Assembly (NCBI GenBank): GCA_030830765.1
Contig: JAURMJ010000013.1
Coordinates: forward strand, 1-5,234
Length of the DNA stretch: 5,234 nucleotides
Direction of reading: 5' to 3'
From: Quisquiliibacterium sp.
Lineage (GTDB): Bacteria > Pseudomonadota > Gammaproteobacteria > Burkholderiales > Burkholderiaceae_E
Part shown: positions 1 through 5,234 of the stretch, in pieces
Layout: each line of letters opens with the position of its first letter
How positions within the stretch are numbered: the stretch's first letter is position 1
Program-made: the position numbers and the translations under genes
Notes under the pieces: generated by a model
Databases searched by the model: none
What the model was told of the DNA's origin: nothing
What the model saw: the letters and a program-made list of their open reading frames with translations, nothing else

Positions 1-661
1 GGAAGCTGTTGAACATCTTCGGGTTCAGGCCACCGCGCTCGGCCTGTTCGCGGGTCAGTCCCCAGTTGTCCCAGACCGTGTCCGGCGTGGATTCCGAGAA
101 GTGTGGCAGCCACTTATGGCCGCGGCCGGCTGCAGCAACCGGGAAGCCGCAGGCGCGCGCCCAGTCAACCAGATCGCAGATCAGTGCTGGCTGGTCACCG
201 AAGGCCAGTGAGTAGATGACGCCGGCCTCGGCTGCCTTTTGCGCAAGCAGCGGGCCGCAGAAGGCGTCGGATTCGACGGTGACGTTGACCACGTGCTTGC
301 CGTTCGCGAACGCCTCCAGACAGTGATCCACTGCGGCGATCGGATGGCCGGTGCACTCGACGATTACGTCGATGGCCGGATGGCGGACCAGCGCCTGCCA
401 GTCGTCGCCCAGGTGGGTCTGGCCGCTCTTGAGGGCCTCGTCCAGCGAGGTGGCCTGAGTGCGCGAAGGCTCCCAGCCGACCCGCTCCAGATTGCGCTGC
501 GCCGCCGCAGGCGACAGATCGGCAATGCCGACCAGATGCACGCCGCGGGTGCGCGGCACCTGGGCCAGGTACATCGAGCCAAACTTGCCGGCGCCGATCA
601 GACCGACGCGGATCGGACGACCTTCGGTCGCACGTTGCTGCAGTTTTGCGTGGAGGCTCAT
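1..661 (-). CDS. NAD(P)-binding homoserine-dehydrogenase-like oxidoreductase (COG4091 type), 3' end cut by the window
   Basis: The first 220 residues are present and the gene continues past base 1. A Rossmann fold opens the protein: the glycine motif G23-A-G25-K-F-G28 follows a hydrophobic strand, and D48 ends the second strand (VGIAD), which favours NAD(H). Further family-like segments are VIVECTGHP (99-107), KHVVNVTVESDAF (122-134) and GHKWLPHFSESTPDTVW (181-197). These recall the predicted homoserine dehydrogenases of COG4091, usually somewhat over 400 residues with a C-terminal SAF domain. That domain would lie outside the window, so it is inferred. The real substrate of such proteins is generally unknown, and homoserine is not implied. 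The ATG at 661-659 starts 2 nt after the stop of the dioxygenase gene, with only a weak purine stretch (GAAAGAAG, 672-679) before it. Translational coupling to the upstream gene is therefore likely. Family assignment is fairly sure; the reaction is open. Confidence 0.82.
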   Translation of the reverse strand, partial: MSLHAKLQQRATEGRPIRVGLIGAGKFGSMYLAQVPRTRGVHLVGIADLSPAAAQRNLERVGWEPSRTQATSLDEALKSGQTHLGDDWQALVRHPAIDVIVECTGHPIAAVDHCLEAFANGKHVVNVTVESDAFCGPLLAQKAAEAGVIYSLAFGDQPALICDLVDWARACGFPVAAAGRGHKWLPHFSESTPDTVWDNWGLTREQAERGGLNPKMFNSF

Positions 662-663
662 CG

Positions 664-1536
664 TCAGGCTGCTTCTTTCAGGATATCAAGGGAGGTTTCC
701 AGGGCACTGGCCGGCATGCCGTCCTTCCAGGGCAGGTCCACCGGATAGTCGTTCAGCAGACAGTCATCCGGCAGGCACTCGATGGGTGTGAAATCGCGGT
801 GAGCAATATATTCCGGGCGCTTGAAGCGGCGGATGTGATTACTGACTGCGCACAGGCTCAGATAACAGGTGTTACGGTTCCACGGCGACAGATTGCTGCT
901 TGAGGCATGCAGCAGGCAGCCGTGGAACAGCATCATCGAGCCTGGCGGCCCCTTGGGAGAAATGATGCCGCCGTTCAGGCCGCCGGCGCGCTGGACCAGT
1001 TGCGTGATCAACTGATTGTTCACCGTCCACAGCGGGTAGCTGGTCGTGGTCGTGTCATGGCTGGCGTCAACGACACCATCACGATGGCTGCCCGGGATGA
1101 AGATCAGCGGGCCATTGAATTCATTGACTTCGTCCAGGAAGATCGCGACGTTCATCGCGCGGGGCTCCGGCATCATGTCGTCGTTCAGCCAGGTGCCATA
1201 GTCCTGGTGCCATTGCCAGACATCGCCTTCGAAGGCCATCTTGCCGTTGATCTTGAACTGGTGCATGTACAGCTGTTCGCCGAACAGCTCCTCGATCGGC
1301 TGGACCATGCGCGGGTGGCGAGCCAGCTTGGCGAACGGTTTGCTGTACATGTGTGCGGCAAAGTTCGTGCGCACGGCGTCCGAGCCGCGTTCACGCACGT
1401 TGTAGGCCTCGCGCCGCGCGTAGATTTCGGGGACTGCCTCTGTCAGCGTCTTGACTTCCTCGGGCTTGAAGTGGCTCGGGAAGAAGAGGTAGCCGTCACG
1501 ATTGAATTGATCAATCTGTTCCTTGGTCAGTTTCAT
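664..1536 (-). CDS. EctD-like Fe(II)/2-oxoglutarate-dependent dioxygenase (PhyH superfamily)
   Basis: This is a complete 290-residue protein, about the length of ectoine hydroxylase (EctD, roughly 300). Enzymes of this fold couple decarboxylation of 2-oxoglutarate to hydroxylation of a small substrate in the cytoplasm. The iron triad is visible as H110-x-D112 (in WQWHQDYGTW) and distal H210 (in LLHASSSN). R221 in SPWNR, 11 residues after H210, is the expected 2-oxoglutarate-binding arginine, with the same spacing as in EctD. The central block MPEPRAMNVAIFLDEV...NGPLIFIPGSHR (122-152) is typical of EctD/PhyH enzymes. H205 is an alternative metal candidate but sits in the wrong place in the motif. 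The start is well supported: AGGAG at 1549-1545 lies 8 nt upstream of the ATG, and the ATG overlaps the regulator's TGA (ATGA, 1536-1533). No ectABC or other ectoine gene is in view, so ectoine is not assumed. Proline or another amino-acid-like substrate is equally possible. Confidence 0.9.
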   Translation of the reverse strand: MKLTKEQIDQFNRDGYLFFPSHFKPEEVKTLTEAVPEIYARREAYNVRERGSDAVRTNFAAHMYSKPFAKLARHPRMVQPIEELFGEQLYMHQFKINGKMAFEGDVWQWHQDYGTWLNDDMMPEPRAMNVAIFLDEVNEFNGPLIFIPGSHRDGVVDASHDTTTTSYPLWTVNNQLITQLVQRAGGLNGGIISPKGPPGSMMLFHGCLLHASSSNLSPWNRNTCYLSLCAVSNHIRRFKRPEYIAHRDFTPIECLPDDCLLNDYPVDLPWKDGMPASALETSLDILKEAA

Positions 1537-2222
1537 TGGATCGTCTCCTGGGAGGGCTGGTTATCAAGCATTTCATTGAGCCGCTGACCCAGCGTGTCGC
1601 TGGCGCGGCGGCTGTGTTCGTCGATCAGGTGTGCTGCCCGATCGGCATGACCCGCGGCGATCGCATCGGCAATCGCCTGGTGTTCGTCCCACAACGAATC
1701 GCGTTGCGGCGTGGTATGGAGCACTGCGGCCATCACGCGTCGGACGTGATGCCAGTGCAGTTGAGCGCTCTGGGCGATCAGTGGGTTACCGGAAGCTTCG
1801 TAGATGGCATTGTGAAACGCAATGTCGGCTTCGATCATCGCGTCGATGTCGCGTCCGGCTGCCGCACGGCGACCCTCGACAATGATGGCTGCCGGGATCC
1901 GGAAGTGTCGTTGCGCAGCCAGCCGGGCCGCCAGCGCATCAAGCACACCGCGAATTTGATAGATCTGACCGACGATGGATGCATCCAGCGGGACCACCTG
2001 CAGACCACGGCCCGGGGCGTCCTGCACCAGACCATCTTTTTTCAGCAGGCGCAGTGCCTGCAGCACGGGCTGTCGCGACACCGACAGCTGCTGCGCGATG
2101 TCTTCCTGGGTCAGCCGGGCGCCGGGCGCCAGTGTGCCCAGGCGGATCGCGTCCAGCAGCGTGCGATAGACCTGGTCAACCAGGTCGGGGCTCGGGTTCA
2201 GGCGGGGCAGGGCTTCGGACAT
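1533..2222 (-). CDS. GntR-family transcriptional regulator, FadR/FCD subfamily
   Basis: This 229-residue protein has the usual FCD-regulator length. The N-terminal winged helix-turn-helix spans about residues 12-79. It shows the GntR pattern G29-T-L-A-P-G34-A-R-L, helices at LTQEDIAQQL (37-46) and SVSRQPVLQALRLL (47-60), and a wing near DAPGRGLQVV (68-77). The C-terminal all-helical FCD ligand domain (about 85-215) carries a plausible metal set, D133, H137, H181 and H203. The D-x3-H and 22-residue His-His spacings are typical of metal-binding FCD domains that sense carboxylate ligands. The chosen ATG (2222-2220) puts the wHTH at the normal distance from the N-terminus. The reading frame stays open to 2465, but that extension would cross the operator, the promoter and metH. 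There is no strong Shine-Dalgarno. The gene heads the operon, and a 20-bp palindrome ends 23 nt before its start, so it probably represses itself and the two downstream enzymes. The ligand is unknown. Confidence 0.92.
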   Translation of the reverse strand: MSEALPRLNPSPDLVDQVYRTLLDAIRLGTLAPGARLTQEDIAQQLSVSRQPVLQALRLLKKDGLVQDAPGRGLQVVPLDASIVGQIYQIRGVLDALAARLAAQRHFRIPAAIIVEGRRAAAGRDIDAMIEADIAFHNAIYEASGNPLIAQSAQLHWHHVRRVMAAVLHTTPQRDSLWDEHQAIADAIAAGHADRAAHLIDEHSRRASDTLGQRLNEMLDNQPSQETIQ

Positions 2223-2245
2223 TGATGCGCGGCTCGTTAATGTGC

Positions 2246-2265
2246 GTATTCTGTATACAGAATAC
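2246..2265. promoter_or_regulatory. Perfect 20-bp palindrome, candidate operator of the GntR regulator
   Basis: GTATTCTGTATACAGAATAC is identical to its reverse complement over all 20 bases, and the symmetry breaks immediately outside it (C2245 versus T2266). The core CTGTATACAG fits the short GTATAC-centred palindromes bound by several FCD-type GntR regulators. It covers the -10 box and most of the spacer of the candidate regulator promoter, which is the geometry of repression. It lies 130 nt before the metH start, so control of metH is less likely. Binding is inferred, not shown. Confidence 0.75.
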
Positions 2266-2276
2266 TGAAAATGCAA
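2248..2276 (-). promoter_or_regulatory. Candidate sigma70-type promoter of the regulator-dioxygenase-oxidoreductase operon
   Basis: On the minus strand TTGCAT (2276-2271) and CAGAAT (2253-2248) are separated by exactly 17 bp, and transcription would start about 20 nt before the regulator ATG. The -35 matches the consensus only at TTG and the -10 matches 4 of 6 bases, so the call rests mainly on spacing, location and overlap with the palindrome. Confidence 0.4.
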
Positions 2277-2394
2277 GAGCAGTGTTGAAACCAGGTCGGT
2301 CGGCGTCACCCGTTGCTCGCCGCATTGCAGCAATTTGCACGTTCCAGCCGCTAAAATGGCGAGCCGCCCACCTCTGAGACCCACGTCCCTGCTT
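2266..2394 (+). other. metH upstream region, no strong signal recognised
   Basis: Apart from the operator and promoter of the divergent operon, this stretch shows only weak signals. TAAAAT at 2352-2357 resembles a -10 box, but no good -35 stands 16-18 bp before it: TTGCAC at 2335-2340 is 11 bp away and TTGCAG at 2325-2330 is 21 bp away. A short inverted repeat, ATTGC-A-GCAAT (2324-2334), lies in the same area and could be a protein site or chance. No sequence block resembling an SAH, SAM or cobalamin riboswitch was recognised; the leader is too short for a typical cobalamin riboswitch. No purine-rich Shine-Dalgarno precedes ATG 2395. Confidence 0.4.
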
Positions 2395-5234
2395 ATGACC
2401 ATCGAACAACAGCTCCGAGCGCTGCTTGCGCAGCGCATCCTGATCCTTGACGGGGCAATGGGCACGATGATCCAGCGCTACAGGCTCACCGAGGAGCAGT
2501 ACCGGGGCGAACGGTTTGCGGACTTCATTCATGATGTCAAAGGCAACAACGAGTTGCTGTCACTGACGCAGCCGACGGTGATTGCCGAGATTCATGAGGC
2601 CTATCTGGCGGCGGGTGCCGACATCATCGAGACCAATACTTTTGGGGCCACCTCGATCGCGCAGTCCGACTACGGCATGTCGGCGCTCGCGCGCGAAATG
2701 AACCTGGAATCGGCGAGGCTTGCTCGTGCAGCCTGCGACAAGTTCAGCACGCCGCAGCGACGACGTTACGTCGCCGGCGCACTCGGACCGCAGCCCCGGA
2801 CGGCCTCGATCTCACCGGATGTCAACGATCCGGGTGCCCGCAATGTGACCTTTGACGAATTGTGTGCTGCTTATCACGAGCAGACGCTGGCATTGATCGA
2901 AGGCGGCATTGATCTGCTGCTGGTCGAGACGGTTTTCGATACGCTCAATGCCAAGGCCGCCATCTTCGCGATTGAGCAGATCCAGCAGCAGCTTGCTGAC
3001 CAGGGCAGGCCGCGAATCCCGGTCATGATCTCGGGCACGGTCACCGATGCCTCCGGGCGCATTCTTTCGGGTCAGACGGTGGAGGCCTTCTGGAATTCGG
3101 TGCGTCATGTCCAGCCGCTGACCATCGGTCTGAACTGTGCGCTGGGCGCCGCTCTGATGCGCCCTTATGTCGAAGAGCTCTCGCGTCTGGCCGACACCTT
3201 TGTCTGCGTATATCCGAATGCAGGCCTGCCGAATCCGATGTCCGAGACCGGCTTCGATGAGACGCCTGATGTCACCTCAGCGCTGATGGCTGAATTCGCA
3301 GGCAGCGGTTTCGTGAACATCGCGGGTGGCTGCTGCGGCACGACGCCGGAGCATATTGAGGCCATCGCTCAAGCGCTGAAGTCGCAGTCCCCACGCGCAG
3401 TGCCGGATCGGCCCCAGGCCCTTCGGCTCTCGGGCCTGGAGCCCTTCACCATCGACGACGGCGCCTTGTTTGTCAACGTCGGCGAGCGGACCAATGTCAC
3501 AGGCAGCAAGGCCTTTGCCCGCCTGATCCTGGCCGGCCAGTATGACGATGCGCTGGCCGTAGCGCGTCAGCAGGTCGAGAACGGCGCTCAGGTCATCGAC
3601 ATCAACATGGACGAGGCGATGCTCGATTCGGTCGCCGCGATGACGCGCTTTCTGAATCTGCTGGCCGCGGAACCGGATATCGCGCGTGTGCCGATCATGA
3701 TCGACAGCTCGAAGTGGGAGGTCATCGAGGCCGGGCTGAAATGCGTACAGGGCAAGAGCATCGTCAACTCGATCTCGATGAAGGAAGGCGAGGTCGAGTT
3801 CCTGCGCCAGGCACGCTTGTGTCGGCAATATGGCGCAGCGGTCATCGTGATGGCCTTCGATGAGCAGGGGCAGGCCGACACGTTCGCGCGCAAAACCGAA
3901 ATCTGCGCGCGTGCTTATAAGCTGCTCACCGAGGCGGTCGGGTTTCCGGCCGAGGACATCATCTTTGATCCGAACATCTTCGCGATCGCCACCGGCATCG
4001 AGGAGCATGACCATTACGCGGTCGACTTCATCGAAGCGACGCAATGGATTCGCCAGAACCTGCCGGGGGCAAAGATCTCGGGCGGGGTCTCGAATGTGAG
4101 CTTCTCATTCCGCGGGAATGATCCGGCGCGTGAAGCAATCCACACGGTGTTTCTGTACCACGCAATCCGTGCCGGCATGACGATGGGGATCGTCAACGCC
4201 GGCATGATCGGTGTTTACGATGAGATCGAGCCCGAGCTGCGCGAGCGGGTCGAGGATATCGTGCTCGATCGCAAGCCGGCTCTGAGCGCTGAACGCGCCA
4301 GGCTGGCTGCAGCAACAGACGATATTGCGCGAGCTCAGGCGCAGGCTGCGCTTGATGCTGAATCGGCCAAGTCCGCCACAGAACGGATGATCGAATTTGC
4401 GGCGACGCTCAAAGCTGGAGGCGCCAGAAAGGAAGAGAACCTGGAATGGCGCGCCGAGCCTGTTGAAAAGCGCCTGGCCCATGCGCTGATTCATGGCATC
4501 ACGACCTTCGTCACCGAGGACACCGAGGAAGTACGTCAGCAGATCGCTGCGCGCGGCGGTCGGCCGATCGAGGTGATCGAGGGGCCGCTGATGCAGGGCA
4601 TGAATATCGTCGGCGACCTGTTTGGTGCCGGCAAGATGTTCTTGCCGCAGGTGGTCAAATCGGCGCGTGTGATGAAGCAGGCAGTTGCGCACCTGGTTCC
4701 ATTCATCGAGGCCGAGCGCGCAGAGCTGGCTGCCCGCGGGATTGATGTGTCGGCCAAGGGCAAGATCGTGATTGCCACGGTCAAGGGCGATGTGCATGAC
4801 ATCGGCAAGAACATCGTCGCCGTGGTCCTCCAGTGCAACAATTTCGAAGTCGTGAACATGGGCGTGATGGTGCCGTGTTCGGAGGTGCTGGCGCGGGCCA
4901 AGGTCGAGGGGGCGGACATCATCGGCTTGTCTGGGCTGATCACGCCGTCGCTTGAGGAAATGGCTTACGTTGCGCGCGAGATGGAGCGCGATGAGCATTT
5001 CCGGATGCGCAAGATTCCGCTGCTGATCGGGGGCGCGACAACGTCCCGTGTTCACACGGCCGTCAAGATCGCTCCCAATTACTCTGGTCCAGTGGTCTAC
5101 GTGCCAGATGCGTCGCGTTCGGTGCCCGTCGCACAGCAGCTGATTTCGCCGGATTCTCGCGAACGTTTTGTCACCGATCTGCTGGCCGACTATGAGCGTA
5201 TCCGCGCACAGCATGCCGGCAAGAAGGGGTCGCC
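2395..5234 (+). CDS. metH: Cobalamin-dependent methionine synthase MetH, 3' end cut by the window
   Basis: MetH moves a methyl group from methyltetrahydrofolate through cobalamin to homocysteine, making methionine in the cytoplasm. The window holds 946 codons without a stop; the E. coli enzyme has 1227 residues. The homocysteine domain (about 10-345) has zinc ligands C248 (GLNCALG) and C313-C314 (GGCCGTT). The pterin domain (about 355-620) opens with [14 protein letters not shown]. The cobalamin cap (about 684-780) contains [17 protein letters not shown]. The B12 domain has D799-x-H801-x-x-G804, with H801 the lower cobalt ligand, then S846 and T850 in GLSGLITPS, and GGATTS from G879. The AdoMet reactivation domain lies beyond the window. 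An Ala-rich linker insertion (about 629-659) is unusual. ATG 2395 is chosen because zinc ligand C248 then sits only one residue from E. coli C247. An in-frame ATG at 2356 would add 13 residues. Neither start has a clear Shine-Dalgarno. Confidence 0.98.
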   Translation, partial: MTIEQQLRALLAQRILILDGAMGTMIQRYRLTEEQYRGERFADFIHDVKGNNELLSLTQPTVIAEIHEAYLAAGADIIETNTFGATSIAQSDYGMSALAREMNLESARLARAACDKFSTPQRRRYVAGALGPQPRTASISPDVNDPGARNVTFDELCAAYHEQTLALIEGGIDLLLVETVFDTLNAKAAIFAIEQIQQQLADQGRPRIPVMISGTVTDASGRILSGQTVEAFWNSVRHVQPLTIGLNCALGAALMRPYVEELSRLADTFVCVYPNAGLPNPMSETGFDETPDVTSALMAEFAGSGFVNIAGGCCGTTPEHIEAIAQALKSQSPRAVPDRPQALRLSGLEPFTIDDGALFVNVGERTNVTGSKAFARLILAGQYDDALAVARQQVENGAQVIDINMDEAMLDSVAAMTRFLNLLAAEPDIARVPIMIDSSKWEVIEAGLKCVQGKSIVNSISMKEGEVEFLRQARLCRQYGAAVIVMAFDEQGQADTFARKTEICARAYKLLTEAVGFPAEDIIFDPNIFAIATGIEEHDHYAVDFIEATQWIRQNLPGAKISGGVSNVSFSFRGNDPAREAIHTVFLYHAIRAGMTMGIVNAGMIGVYDEIEPELRERVEDIVLDRKPALSAERARLAAATDDIARAQAQAALDAESAKSATERMIEFAATLKAGGARKEENLEWRAEPVEKRLAHALIHGITTFVTEDTEEVRQQIAARGGRPIEVIEGPLMQGMNIVGDLFGAGKMFLPQVVKSARVMKQAVAHLVPFIEAERAELAARGIDVSAKGKIVIATVKGDVHDIGKNIVAVVLQCNNFEVVNMGVMVPCSEVLARAKVEGADIIGLSGLITPSLEEMAYVAREMERDEHFRMRKIPLLIGGATTSRVHTAVKIAPNYSGPVVYVPDASRSVPVAQQLISPDSRERFVTDLLADYERIRAQHAGKKGS

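Noticed and set aside
239..748. A 169-codon plus-strand frame opposite the oxidoreductase gene.
   Set aside because: It is antisense to a clear Rossmann-fold protein and to the end of the dioxygenase gene, with no domain features.
907..1587. A 226-codon plus-strand frame opposite the dioxygenase gene.
   Set aside because: The minus-strand protein carries the complete iron and 2-oxoglutarate motifs. The plus-strand translation has none and crosses a gene junction.
1536..2225. A 229-codon plus-strand frame that mirrors the regulator gene almost exactly.
   Set aside because: The regulator on the minus strand has a clear wHTH and FCD domain, and the mirror frame shows no domain. The matching extent follows from codon bias.
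2266..2394. A possible SAH, SAM or cobalamin riboswitch before metH.
   Set aside because: No recognised core motif was seen and the space is short. A covariance-model search (Rfam) would settle it; a significant hit would overturn this rejection.
2223..2465. An N-terminal extension of the regulator of up to 81 residues.
   Set aside because: It would read through the palindrome, the candidate promoter and the start of metH, and adds sequence before a wHTH already correctly placed from ATG 2222.
3277..4044. A 255-codon open frame on the minus strand opposite the MetH pterin domain.
   Set aside because: It is an antisense shadow with no motif or ribosome binding site, and the plus-strand frame is certain.
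4105..5214. A 369-codon open frame on the minus strand opposite metH.
   Set aside because: It is antisense to strongly conserved MetH coding sequence. Its translation is rich in His, Arg and Asp without any recognisable domain, as expected from reading GC-rich codons backwards.
2395..5234. A possible frameshift or disrupted metH.
   Set aside because: Every codon from 2395 to the window end was read in one frame with no stop, and the protein stays similar to MetH throughout. The gene is only cut by the window edge.

Overview
The window carries two divergently oriented transcription units from a GC-rich bacterium, most likely a proteobacterium. The grounds are a full-length-type fused cobalamin methionine synthase that reads very close to the E. 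coli enzyme, dense high-GC coding sequence, and an FCD-type GntR regulator. The genus cannot be fixed from this sequence. Both terminal genes are cut by the window edges.

The left part (1-2222, minus strand) is a compact three-gene cassette, read right to left. First comes a GntR/FCD transcriptional regulator. Next is an EctD-like Fe(II)/2-oxoglutarate dioxygenase of the PhyH superfamily. Last is the N-terminal part of an NAD(P)-binding oxidoreductase of the homoserine-dehydrogenase-like family that usually ends in a SAF domain. The first two genes overlap by 4 nt (ATGA) and the next junction is 2 nt, so they very probably form one operon. A perfect 20-bp palindrome lies just upstream of the regulator and overlaps its best candidate promoter. 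It is the natural autoregulatory operator. The likely logic is that a small-molecule ligand releases the regulator and induces the dioxygenase and the dehydrogenase-like enzyme. The substrate cannot be named.

The 172-bp divergent intergenic region (2223-2394) holds this operator and promoter. For the rightward gene it has only weak signals, with no convincing Shine-Dalgarno and no recognised riboswitch.

The right part (2395-5234, plus strand) is metH. It contains the homocysteine/zinc domain, the methyltetrahydrofolate (pterin) domain and the cobalamin cap and B12 domains, and it runs off the window before the AdoMet reactivation domain. The frame is open throughout, with all key ligands present. 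One oddity is an Ala-rich insertion of about 30 residues in the linker before the cobalamin module. No RNA genes, mobile elements or CRISPR arrays were found. The part that may be undescribed is the regulator-dioxygenase-dehydrogenase cassette; metH is ordinary housekeeping apart from its linker.
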